From Fervidobacterium gondwanense DSM 13020 (GTDB lineage Bacteria; Thermotogota; Thermotogae; Thermotogales; Fervidobacteriaceae): a stretch of DNA of 64,000 bases. The notes under the pieces are model-generated. The model saw nothing but the letters and a program-made list of their open reading frames with translations, did not search any database and was not told the DNA's origin. Each line of letters opens with the position of its first letter. Within the stretch, counting starts at the first letter, position 1. The stretch is taken from assembly GCF_900143265.1 (NCBI RefSeq), contig NZ_FRDJ01000001.1, forward strand, positions 124,001 through 188,000, in the 5' to 3' direction. The position numbers were made by a program, and so were the translations under genes. Shown piece after piece: positions 1 to 8,264 of the stretch.

Positions 1-824
1 GCTTTCCTCAAAACTGCCACTTCCCGATCCGACATTTGCTCTTCCAGAATAGAGTACTTTATACCCCTCGATTTAAACTTCTCCTCACAGTATTGCTTTA
101 CCTTTTCTCTGTGTTCGACATTGCCATAGGTCATTGGGAGGAAGACGAAAATGTTTTTAAAAGTATTGTAAAGTTTAACAACCTCGTCAATCATATACAT
201 ATGATTCTTTCCTGGATCTGCTGAATATCCAAGCGTCAGAACAATGTTGTTCGCCGCTATCGAAAACCGCTTCTTAAATTTCTCAATTTCTTCCATACTC
301 ACTTGATCAATAACCTTCAAATCAATTGGAACTGCAAATTTTGTCAGAAAGACCTTCTTATCCCTAACATCAAAAATCTTATAGAAATCATCTATCATTT
401 TCTCAGAAGTTACGGTAACCACATCAGCACGCTTTATTACACTCTTTTGAATGATTTTCTTTATCATTGGAGTTCCCGAAATCCTATAAAGATCCGAACC
501 CCAAAAAGTAACTACCAGTTTGCCCTTTCTAAACAGTTTACTCCACATAACGTACAAAATAGTCGGAGCATTAAAATAGTGTATGTGAACAATATCTGGA
601 TGTTCAGCTGCAACTCTATCTATGATTTTTCTGGTATTGATAAGCTTTCTCAAGGAATTTTTCGTCTCAGGCAAAGCATAGATTTCAAGACCGTTATGTA
701 TATACTTTAGACCACTCAGCACATAAAAGTTCAAGCGTACATCTCCTGCGCGTGACAAGCTCTCTAATAGTTTTCTGATATATATGCTGTTGTAATTACC
801 AATGATCAGCACTTTCTTATTCAA
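1..824 (-). CDS. Glycosyltransferase family 4-like protein, partial (3' end outside the window)
   Basis: Reading leftwards from a TTG at 822-824, the frame stays open to the window edge (about 274 codons). The TTG is preceded by a purine-rich GGGTGG ribosome binding site about 5 bases away. The protein begins MNKKVLIIGNY and contains PDIVHIHYFNAP, TFWGSDLYRISG and LGYSADPGKNHMY, the pattern of GT-B fold glycosyltransferases with a donor-binding second Rossmann domain starting near residue 200. It is a paralogue of the next gene (852-1622) and lies only 27 bases downstream of it. Role: most likely adds a sugar to the lipid-linked exopolysaccharide repeat at the cytoplasmic face of the membrane; donor and acceptor are unknown. 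The C-terminal domain continues outside the window, so intactness cannot be judged. Confidence 0.8.
   Translation of the reverse strand, partial: MNKKVLIIGNYNSIYIRKLLESLSRAGDVRLNFYVLSGLKYIHNGLEIYALPETKNSLRKLINTRKIIDRVAAEHPDIVHIHYFNAPTILYVMWSKLFRKGKLVVTFWGSDLYRISGTPMIKKIIQKSVIKRADVVTVTSEKMIDDFYKIFDVRDKKVFLTKFAVPIDLKVIDQVSMEEIEKFKKRFSIAANNIVLTLGYSADPGKNHMYMIDEVVKLYNTFKNIFVFLPMTYGNVEHREKVKQYCEEKFKSRGIKYSILEEQMSDREVAVLRK
105..236. repeat. Direct repeat shared by two tandem glycosyltransferase genes (second copy 915-1046)
   Basis: Bases 105-170 are identical to 915-980 (66 of 66), and the similarity continues with scattered changes to about 236/1046. Outside this block the two genes agree only loosely at DNA level. 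The block encodes the start of the second Rossmann domain. It looks like recent gene conversion or a recombination tract between paralogues. Confidence 0.85.
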
Positions 825-851
825 ATTCCACCCACCCTCTTTCAAAGAATA

Positions 852-1622
852 CTAAACGAGCAATAAGGTATATACTTTAAGAACAAGAACGTACCTTTTG
901 GTTATTTGTTCCAATTCTCTGTGTTCGACATTGCCATAGGTCATTGGGAGGAAGACGAAAATGTTTTTAAAAGTATTGTATAGCTTAACAATCTCATCAA
1001 TCATATACATATGCTTCTTTCCTGGATCTGCTGAATAGCCCAGAGTGATAATTATTTCATTTTCCCCGACAGAAAATCTTCTTCTGAACCATCGAAGCTT
1101 GTCTTCACTCAGTGAATCTATGATCGATAGGTCAATTGGTATTGCAAACCTGGTTAGTAAAATTGGCTTATCCTCGAATCCGAATATTTTCTGAAAGTCA
1201 TTTTTCATCTTGGGAGAAACCACCGTAATAATGTCTGCACGTTTTATCAGGAACTTCTGAAGTAATTTTTTAAGTAGTGATCTTGTTGGGTATCTATAAA
1301 GATCAGACCCCCACAGCGTAATTATTACTTTAGCGTCTTTTAATAAACTTTTGTAGAAAACATTTAACGGATCAAGAAAATGTATGTGTACTACGTCAGG
1401 TTTTTCAGAAGAGATTTTTTTAGAGATATAAATCGCATTGAAAATCCTTTGGATACATTTTTTCGGAACTGAGCATTCGTCAAACTGATCACTACTATAA
1501 AGACGTTTACCATCGCTCACTAAGCCAAAACTATATCGCTTTTTTCCTGCGACTACGAGATTGTCAAAGAGTTTTCTTAAGAAAATGCCCCTGCAATCTC
1601 CAATAATCAATACTTTCCTCAT
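852..1622 (-). pseudogene. Glycosyltransferase family 4-like gene, truncated in its C-terminal domain
   Basis: The 256-residue product starts MRKVLIIGDCRG and matches the neighbouring copy (1-824) through PDVVHIHFLDPL, TLWGSDLYRYP, RADIITVVSPK and LGYSADPGKKHMY. Just after MTYGNVEHRE the two sequences part, and this one stops within 20 codons. GT-B glycosyltransferases of this kind usually run to about 350-380 residues, so roughly 100 residues of the sugar-nucleotide-binding domain are missing. The break coincides with the end of the 66-base block identical between the two genes, which suggests that recombination removed the 3' part. The start ATG at 1620-1622 has GGAGAGG upstream. It probably has no activity; a short functional variant is possible but unlikely. 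Confidence 0.65.
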
Positions 1623-1784
1623 AACTTTGCTTTCATCCTCTCCAGTCTATGAGATTTTGTTGCATGGAAACTCAAAACTTACGCGGAATCCATCATTCCA
1701 TTTCCAACGAAGCGGTAAAATAAATCCTAAGTGGTTTATAACCCCATATTTAGCCACGTATTAGACATTTCATTCTCGAGCAAG

Positions 1785-2954
1785 CTACGGTTTCATGTTA
1801 TAACGTCGACAGCCAGCACATAGTAAGAAGAATGCGTATATTATCGTTATAAAAACAACTCTGGGTACTAGAAATCCTATATAAAACGTATGGAGACTCC
1901 CCATGTAAAGCCCGGTTAAGATGAACAGTAAGAAGAAATTTTTTTCTACGTCGTCAAACAATCGCCTTTCAACAGCTATCCTAATAAAAAGTCTAAGGTA
2001 AAGTACAAAATAGAAAATAGCAAACCAATACCAAGCGTATACGTCAATATCGTAGAGGAAGGAGTACAAACTAAACCTTGGTACAAGTCCCTTAAACGCT
2101 GAATAAAGAATAACAGGGGTAAAATTTTGAGCAAGTATTATCGGTAAGCGATGAATGTTAAGTCCGTTGAGTGCGTAAAAGAGTCCGATAACACCGAAAG
2201 TAATCAAGACCGCCTTGAGATAATTCAGATTATTCTGTCTGACAGCGTGTTCGTCTTTCCCAAGAACACTATTATTGCTTGTTAAATGGCTACGTTGAGG
2301 TATCAATAACCACGCTAAAATATGAGGAACAAACATGTATAAACGAATTAACGATTGAACAATGGTAACACAAACGAACACCTTTATATCTTTTTTGTAT
2401 GATGAAAGAACGGCAAGAAGCAAAAAGTTGTATATCCATATGTCCCTAAGCCAAGAAGCACCGCTCATTATAACATTAGGATTCAAAAGCATGATAAGCG
2501 TGAATGCAAGGCTTCTGTTGGGGTCTAACATAAGCACGCTGTTTAAAATTCTAAACAACAGTACAGAAAAAGTTAATAAACCCGGAAAACCGGTAAAAAA
2601 AAGAACTGACCACCAATTCCTGTCGTCCCTGACAAAAGTCTTCCTAATAAAGCTTGTATAATATCCCCAAAAATTCAAGTTTTCTGGTAATCGATACTTT
2701 ACAAATCTATCAAACCGATACCTTAGCGCTTCAGTAAACCCTTCTTGAGGCGAAAAGTTAAAGTAAAAAAGCTCGTCGGTGTAAAAACTTGGCTCACGAG
2801 AAATTTCAGTGGTGTCAAGTAAAGTGACGTAATCAGGCAGCTCCTCATTCTTTTCTGAAATCTCGATACGTAACAAAATAAATACTATTCCTATTAGGGT
2901 GGACAAAAACAATAAGAAGAGATAGTACCCAATAATTCGTTTTTTTGCCATCAT
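1785..2954 (-). CDS. Multi-pass membrane protein of the polysaccharide locus, unknown function
   Basis: The product has 389 residues. It starts with a membrane anchor (IIGYYLFLLFLSTLIGIVF), then a soluble stretch of about 70 residues with TTEISREPSFYTDELFYF, and then about eight hydrophobic segments such as VLFFTGFPGLLTFSVLLF and FFLLFILTGLYMG. It ends in a short basic tail. The ATG at 2952-2954 has GAGGGCG about 7 bases upstream. In surface polysaccharide clusters such proteins are commonly Wzy-type polymerases or EpsG-like proteins, and the other polymerase candidate here (5483-6286) is broken, so this could be the working polymerase. That assignment rests on topology and neighbourhood only; I recognise no family signature. 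Confidence 0.6.
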   Translation of the reverse strand: MMAKKRIIGYYLFLLFLSTLIGIVFILLRIEISEKNEELPDYVTLLDTTEISREPSFYTDELFYFNFSPQEGFTEALRYRFDRFVKYRLPENLNFWGYYTSFIRKTFVRDDRNWWSVLFFTGFPGLLTFSVLLFRILNSVLMLDPNRSLAFTLIMLLNPNVIMSGASWLRDIWIYNFLLLAVLSSYKKDIKVFVCVTIVQSLIRLYMFVPHILAWLLIPQRSHLTSNNSVLGKDEHAVRQNNLNYLKAVLITFGVIGLFYALNGLNIHRLPIILAQNFTPVILYSAFKGLVPRFSLYSFLYDIDVYAWYWFAIFYFVLYLRLFIRIAVERRLFDDVEKNFFLLFILTGLYMGSLHTFYIGFLVPRVVFITIIYAFFLLCAGCRRYNMKP

Positions 2955-3113
2955 TTCACGCCCTCTTTATCCTTTAACTTTCAGAAAACTTGAACACAGC
3001 ATATTCACAATGCAAAGCAGTATGTGTGATTCGCAACATCCAAAGGTTAACTGTTCAGTCGCACCTCTTCTCATAGGAATCATGCTTAGACTTCCTCACG
3101 AACTTGAAATGAG

Positions 3114-4192
3114 TTAGAATTTGGAACGCAAAATTTCTCCTACTATCGCTGCAGGGTCACCAGTCCCTGAAACTTCTTCATGATATTTCACTTTGCATTC
3201 ACACATAACTATCTTGTACAATTCATCCTTATCAGCTAACCTGTTCAAACGAATATCGACCAACTCTTTGCAACCTGTATCATTCATTAATACCACCGCT
3301 TGCTTTTTTGCAAAATACGCCTCCTTCTGCAGCCCCCCGCTGCCCGTTATCACTTTCCAACTCCTCTTCACCAAACCCATCAAATTCAAATAATCCACAG
3401 GCTCTATCACCGTTATGTCTTTCAAGTAATTCTGCAACCCAAACTCCTCTACCCTCTTTCTTGTCCTCGGATGGATCGGAAAGACGATCTTCTTCTCTTT
3501 CGCTATTTTGTTCAACTGCTCAGGTATCTTTTTGAGTCTCTCCCTGTTATCAACATTGAAATCCCTGTGCAGCGTTACGACTATTTATTCCCTTTCTTTC
3601 AACTTTAGCTCTTCATATATTTCATATTTAAACCTCGGCTCCATCTCGAGGTATAAATCGTACATCACATCCCCTACAAAGTATACACCTTTCGTTATTC
3701 CTCCTCTTTCCAAATTCTTCACTGCCAGCTCGATTGGGCAGAACAATAAACTTGATACATGGTCTGTTAATACCCTGTTTATTTCTTCCGGCATATCTTT
3801 TGGCTCTTGCCTTATCCCCGCTTCAACATGCGCTACTGGTATCTTCAGCTTCGCCCCAACTATTGCACCTGCAAGTGTTGTGTTTGTATCACCATACACC
3901 AATATCATATCTGGCTCTTCTTTCAATACCACCTTCTCAAACTCGATCATTATCTTCCCTGTCATCTCACCATGTAATCCTGAACCAACGTTCAAAAAGT
4001 AATCAGGCTTCTTTATCTCAAGTGTTTCAAAATCTCAAGTGTTTCAAAAAACACATCCGACATGTTGAAGTCGTAGTACTGTCCGGAATGTACAAGCACC
4101 TCGGTTATGTCAGGATATTTTTTCAGTTCCCTGTGTACTACTGCTTCCTTGATAAATTGTGGCCTCGCTCCGACTAATGAAAGTATTCTCAT
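3114..4192 (-). pseudogene. UDP-N-acetylglucosamine 2-epimerase (WecB family), disrupted by a duplication frameshift and an in-frame stop
   Basis: The gene starts at ATG 4190-4192 (MRILSLVGARPQFIKEA), includes HSGQYYDFNMSDVFF, then breaks. A 17-bp tandem duplication at 4016-4049 shifts the frame exactly where the family has FETLEIKKPDYFLNVGSG. The frame resumes with LVYGDTNTTLAGA and HVEAGIR, reads to GAA-TAA near 3584 (a stop where related enzymes usually have Tyr), and continues in the same frame with VVTLHRDFN, PIHPRTRKRVEE and a C-terminal TGSGGLQKEAYF motif. All catalytic regions of a WecB-type non-hydrolysing epimerase, which interconverts UDP-GlcNAc and UDP-ManNAc, are still recognisable, so decay is recent. 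An intact distant paralogue (capG) lies at 8265-9392. Two independent lesions make a sequencing error unlikely as the sole explanation. Confidence 0.9.
4016..4049. repeat. 17-bp perfect tandem duplication inside the wecB-like pseudogene
   Basis: TCTCAAGTGTTTCAAAA occurs twice in succession (4016-4032 and 4033-4049). Removing one copy restores the reading frame and the expected family sequence, so this is the frameshifting lesion. Confidence 0.95.
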
Positions 4193-4193
4193 T

Positions 4194-4215
4194 TTATTCC
4201 TCTTTTATTCCTCTT
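4194..4215. repeat. 11-bp tandem repeat that doubles the ribosome binding site of the wecB-like pseudogene
   Basis: TTATTCCTCTT at 4194-4204 is repeated at 4205-4215. On the minus strand this gives AAGAGGAATAA twice, directly before the ATG at 4190-4192, so there are two copies of the AGAGGA binding site in series. Confidence 0.85.
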
Positions 4216-4241
4216 CAAGACTACCATTACATCCAAGTTCT

Positions 4242-5417
4242 TCACTCCCCACCTGTGCTTATTGATTCTTGAATCCTTTCTATTACCTGATGTAGTTTCA
4301 TATCCCACGTGAGGTTTTCCTCAGCATACTTCCTCATTTGTTCTGGATAATCTGGATATTGCTCGCGGATTCTCTCGTAAAACCTTATAATTTCAAGCAC
4401 ATCGATTGGCTCTTCATTAGATTGTACTTTGAGTGCAAACGGGAACTGTTCAGGAAAATCTGAATCAGATGTTGCATGCAGAAACGGCAAACCGCACGCA
4501 CAGTATTCCCTTAGCTTAAGTTCTGACGTAGTAAACATATTCTTACGATGATTGCCAAGCGAACCGATTCCAACATGTCTTTTCTTATAAACTTCGTACA
4601 ATTCGTTGCCAGACTTCCTTCCGTGGAAAAACACGTGAGAATCAAGCTTCAGCTTCTCGGTAAGATTCCTGAGAGCGCTAAGTTCAGGACCATCTCCAAC
4701 CACATGAAAATTCACTTCAAACCCCTTTGACGAAGCGTAATATTCTGCAAGACCTCTAAGAAGTCTGTCGTATCCATGCCAGTAGGAAACGTTTGCTACA
4801 CCAATGAGATTCAGTTGTTTAGTAAATGCAGGTGGGCCGATCAGCGGTACCTCCGAAAGATCTATTCCGTTTGAGGTTTCAAGTACTTTGTGCTCAAACC
4901 CTTTCAACGATTCAGATATTTCACCGATTGCCACAATCAGATCAGCAATTGAATAGATAGCTTGATGATATTTTGCGTAACTCAAGTACAAGTATCTTCC
5001 TGCTACGCCTTTGTTAGAATACTCTTTAAGAAAAGTTGAGGTAGGTATTTCTATGGCAACTTTATAATTCTCTTTTTTCAGGCAACTCAGTAAGTTTAAG
5101 AAAGATTTATTATAAAGTGTACATCTTAGGTATGCTATTCTCTGCCCTGAATCGTAGGATATGACAAATGGTAAGACCTTTCGAAGTTTCTTATAGTATA
5201 GAAGCTTATCAAACTTGTTTCGCAACGCAAACAAATTGGCAGCAAGTTCATACGTCCTACTTCCCTCAATATGACTTACTCTGACGTTTCCACCAGAGTT
5301 CCAAACAAGGATTGTTGGACTATTCAACAGATTTGAAAACGCTTTGGCTTGTGCGAATACTTTTTTCTTAACCCCGACCAGTCGTTCAAGATCCTCTAAA
5401 GTTGAAATATACAACAT
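4242..5417 (-). CDS. Glycosyltransferase, GT-B fold, probably family 4
   Basis: The product has about 391 residues from the ATG at 5415-5417 (MLYISTLEDLERLVGVKKKV). This start looks like the natural N-terminal beta strand, and AAGGAGG lies 14 bases upstream; a GTG at 5466-5468 in the same frame would add 17 residues but has no well-placed binding site. Recognisable parts are VLETSNGIDLS (end of the acceptor domain), LIGVANVSYWHGYDRLL and HVVGDGPELSALRNL (start of the donor domain, with the usual VGDGPE motif), GSLGNHRKNMFTTSELKLRE with the conserved Glu of the nucleotide-sugar site, and YAEENLTWDMKLHQV near the C-terminus. It probably extends the lipid-linked repeat unit of the exopolysaccharide; the sugar is unknown. 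It is complete, between two ruined genes. Confidence 0.8.
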   Translation of the reverse strand: MLYISTLEDLERLVGVKKKVFAQAKAFSNLLNSPTILVWNSGGNVRVSHIEGSRTYELAANLFALRNKFDKLLYYKKLRKVLPFVISYDSGQRIAYLRCTLYNKSFLNLLSCLKKENYKVAIEIPTSTFLKEYSNKGVAGRYLYLSYAKYHQAIYSIADLIVAIGEISESLKGFEHKVLETSNGIDLSEVPLIGPPAFTKQLNLIGVANVSYWHGYDRLLRGLAEYYASSKGFEVNFHVVGDGPELSALRNLTEKLKLDSHVFFHGRKSGNELYEVYKKRHVGIGSLGNHRKNMFTTSELKLREYCACGLPFLHATSDSDFPEQFPFALKVQSNEEPIDVLEIIRFYERIREQYPDYPEQMRKYAEENLTWDMKLHQVIERIQESISTGGE

Positions 5418-5482
5418 GTACTGGAATGTCGCCTCCTTCTTAGATAACAGAATGTTTTCTGTGTCCACTAATTGTGGTCGAG

Positions 5483-6286
5483 TTACCTTACAGATAGGAA
5501 AATGGATGATAACGGCATTAGTAAAAGCAAAGCATATTCGAGCATGAACCAGTTTTTTCTATGAGTATCTTGCAAATTAAGACTCTCTCTTAAGTTAATT
5601 CCAAAAAGCACAAATGTAGTTAAACAGTAGATAACTCCCCTAAAACGAAGTTCTGTTGATCCACCGTATAAATAACCACACACGCAAGCGATACCGAACG
5701 GTAAAATGTGAATGCGAAACCATATTTCCTTTTCTTCGCACTAGGTGAAAGTGCAGTAATTATGGCTAACAAATAGAGTGGAAACAAGAAATACCGTACA
5801 AGTGTTCCAAAGAATGCTGGTAAACTTCCAATATAGGTAAAATAGGAAAAGTACGACGCTCCGAAGAGTCCCTTATTGGTCAGAATAGATGACAGAAATT
5901 CCAATGAACATGTTTACTCCCATTTTGTGATCACCTGTCTCGTTTACAGCGTTTGTAATTCTGTAGGCAATCTCAAACAAGAGTGTGAAAATAAGCATTA
6001 AAAGATTCGAATAAATAATCCGATCGTTCGCGAGTAGCTTAGTATTTGACCAGGGAAATTTGTCTGCCAAATACTGGAGTAGCGGAGCGTAAAACATAAG
6101 CATAAGCATAAAAATATAATAAATTTCCCTCAGACTGTATCCTATAGGTGATACCGTGGACAGCTGAAACAAAAAGATAAAACCATTGATGAGAAATGCC
6201 AATATAACAAAAACATTATCTCTGTATAACTATCCGCAGTTGAGAAAAGCTGTTGTACTTAAAACAAATAATACAGCTATATTCAT
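5483..6286 (-). pseudogene. Remnant of a polytopic membrane protein, probably an EpsG/Wzy-like polysaccharide polymerase
   Basis: Three overlapping frames each carry hydrophobic segments and only make sense when joined. One begins near ATG 6284-6286 (MNIAVLFVLSTTAFLNCG), meets an in-frame TAG, and continues with DNVFVILAFLINGFIF to about 5880. A second covers 5904-5620 (NKGLFGASYFSYFTYIG, then FPLYLLAIITALSPSAKKRK). A third covers 5683-5483 (GGSTELRFRGVIYCLTTFV). So there is one nonsense codon and two frameshifts. The joined protein of roughly 265 residues with 7-8 membrane spans, lying between glycosyltransferase genes, suggests an EpsG or Wzy polymerase, but no signature is strong enough to be sure. 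The open frame extends further upstream to about 6349 without a clear start. Confidence 0.55.
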
Positions 6287-6355
6287 AAGGTCTTTAAGAC
6301 GATACACAGGTCGATTGGTTGCGGTTGTGTACAGATACCTTTCAGTCCTCTAGAT

Positions 6356-7582
6356 TCACTCCAAAAATATAGATTGTATATCTTCGTAAAGATTTATATA
6401 GTTTAAGGTAAGGCTTTCCTTAGACATTATTTTTCCATTGCATTCCCGGATATTAACTTCTTTCATACTGAAATTTCCCTGAAAGATTTTCCTGCTTCTT
6501 ATAATTTCGAGGATTGACATAACGCTTCTACTTCTCAAACATATACCTGTTTTCTCTGAGATTAGGGTTTCACAAGCCCCGCCTGAATCAAAAGTTATCG
6601 TAAATGTTCCACACGCCTGAGCTTCTAAATTGACTGTTGGATAATTGTCTTCCAACGTTGGATTGAGGAAAACATCCGCAGCTGTATATATTTCAGCAAG
6701 TTCCTTAGCACTGTTCGTTCTTCTTATGCCTATAAAATTCTTCGGTAGTTTTTTTATTTGCCTTTCTGATAGACCCACCAATACTATCACTTCATCGTCA
6801 TTTAGATAATCTGAAAGTTCTAAAAAGTAGTGTAATCCTTTTCTTTCCTCCCATTTGTTTGCTACGCCAAGAATAATGAATTTTCCTTCAAGCCCGTATT
6901 TTTTTCGAAATTCTCCAAAAGTTGGTTTGAATACATCTGTGTCTATCCCATTGTGAATGACTCGAATTGGATATTCTGATAAGAACGATTGCTTGACGAT
7001 TTCAGCAAGCCATTTCGATGGTGTCACAATTGTAAGGTTCTTCAATCCAGTGAAGAGTTTTTTCTTTTTTTTGTGACTGTATGCAGAATTGTCCAAAAGA
7101 ACACTTTTCGGATACTTACTCTTCTCAGGACACCTGTAACATCCCGTCTTCCACTTTTCGCATTGTGCAAACGTGAAATGTGCACAGTGCCCAGTAATAG
7201 GCCAGCAGTCATGGAAAGTCCAAACAATAGGTTTATGAAAGTCCTTTAGAAATGAGAAAAGAACTTCTATGTTAATGTAATAACCATGTATATTGTGAAG
7301 ATGCACTATATCTGGATTTGTACGTTCAAGCCATTTTATAAACTTTCTTGTTGCACTTTTAGAACCAAAGCCATGAAGGTCGAAAAATCTTGTGAGAAAA
7401 ACGTGATAGTAGACGTCCAGTTTATTACCAATCCGTACTGCGGCGTCACAATTTGCTGATCTTCCACGTCCGTATGTAACATAACTTTCATGTCCAGCCT
7501 TTGTTAATGCTTCGTGTATTTGCCAAACAATTCTTCCAGTGCTTCCAGCTCCGCAAACACTATTTATTTGAAGAATCTTCAA
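6356..7582 (-). CDS. Glycosyltransferase family 4 (WcaC/colanic-acid-like)
   Basis: The start is TTG at 7580-7582 (MKILQINSVCGAGSTGRIV), with GGAGGAG 6 bases upstream; a TTG five codons earlier overlaps that binding site and is less likely. The N-terminal glycine-rich loop GAGSTGRI, PDIVHLHNIHGYYIN, VWTFHDCWPITGHC and a cysteine-rich insert (CEKWKTGCYRCPEK) are typical of a subgroup of bacterial GT4 enzymes found in colanic acid and capsule loci. The donor domain has VTPSKWLAEIV, VIHNGIDTDVF, ILGVANKWEERKGL and PTLEDNYPTVNLEAQACG, the E-x7-E region. Length 409 residues, complete. It should transfer a hexose or 6-deoxyhexose onto the growing undecaprenyl-linked unit in the cytoplasm. Confidence 0.88.
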   Translation of the reverse strand: MKILQINSVCGAGSTGRIVWQIHEALTKAGHESYVTYGRGRSANCDAAVRIGNKLDVYYHVFLTRFFDLHGFGSKSATRKFIKWLERTNPDIVHLHNIHGYYINIEVLFSFLKDFHKPIVWTFHDCWPITGHCAHFTFAQCEKWKTGCYRCPEKSKYPKSVLLDNSAYSHKKKKKLFTGLKNLTIVTPSKWLAEIVKQSFLSEYPIRVIHNGIDTDVFKPTFGEFRKKYGLEGKFIILGVANKWEERKGLHYFLELSDYLNDDEVIVLVGLSERQIKKLPKNFIGIRRTNSAKELAEIYTAADVFLNPTLEDNYPTVNLEAQACGTFTITFDSGGACETLISEKTGICLRSRSVMSILEIIRSRKIFQGNFSMKEVNIRECNGKIMSKESLTLNYINLYEDIQSIFLE

Positions 7583-8264
7583 CTTTATCTCCTCCAAGCA
7601 TTAGAAGCTGAAGCTATTACGTTCGTAAATATGAGAGATCACCAAAGAACCTGCTTTATCCTAGCCTGACACATATCATTAGATAGCAGACACGTATTTC
7701 GTAAGATTTTGTGGAGATTGTTGAAAGTAATAAGAAAACACAGTGTTGGATGACTATTAGAATATCGATACAGAACCTTTTCGGTCTGTAATGCCAAAAC
7801 ATCTGGCATTAAGCCAATTTAGGTATTTATCATAGGACATGTTATCATCTTTTAAGAATTATAATGACGAGATTCATGAACCAGAAATCCACTTATGTGG
7901 TGATAGCTGCTTCATGTCTGTACGTATTTGTTTCCGTATACGTGAAAGAAAGATCTAAAATGAGCCTATCTGATATTTACAAATCTCTTATGGTTTAGTG
8001 CGAGCAATGAATAACTCTCAGACTGTTTTGTATAACATCTCTATATCAATATCGTGTTGTGTACCTTTATAGGTCACCTAACAATTCTCCTAAGCAATTA
8101 CTATAAAACTGTCCATCGAACGCTTACTTCAGCATAATACCATAGACACAATAACATGTACAACCAAGTCAATGACTTTCCTCCACGATACTCCGAAAGC
8201 TAACAGCAAGACTTCTTAACCAATTAATCAAGTGTCTAACAATGGTCAACTAAAAACTGCCCTT
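7583..8264. other. 682-bp region without a recognisable gene, between two exopolysaccharide genes
   Basis: No frame longer than about 60 codons is present, and no translation on either strand resembles a known protein. A small hairpin (AATGCC, 9-base loop, GGCATT) lies near 7790-7811 but has no T tract. In a locus where genes otherwise touch or lie close together, such a gap suggests a gene decayed beyond recognition or a recombination scar. Confidence 0.5.

Noticed and set aside
7785-7815. Hairpin AATGCC/GGCATT as a terminator
   Set aside because: No T tract follows on either strand and the stem is only six pairs.
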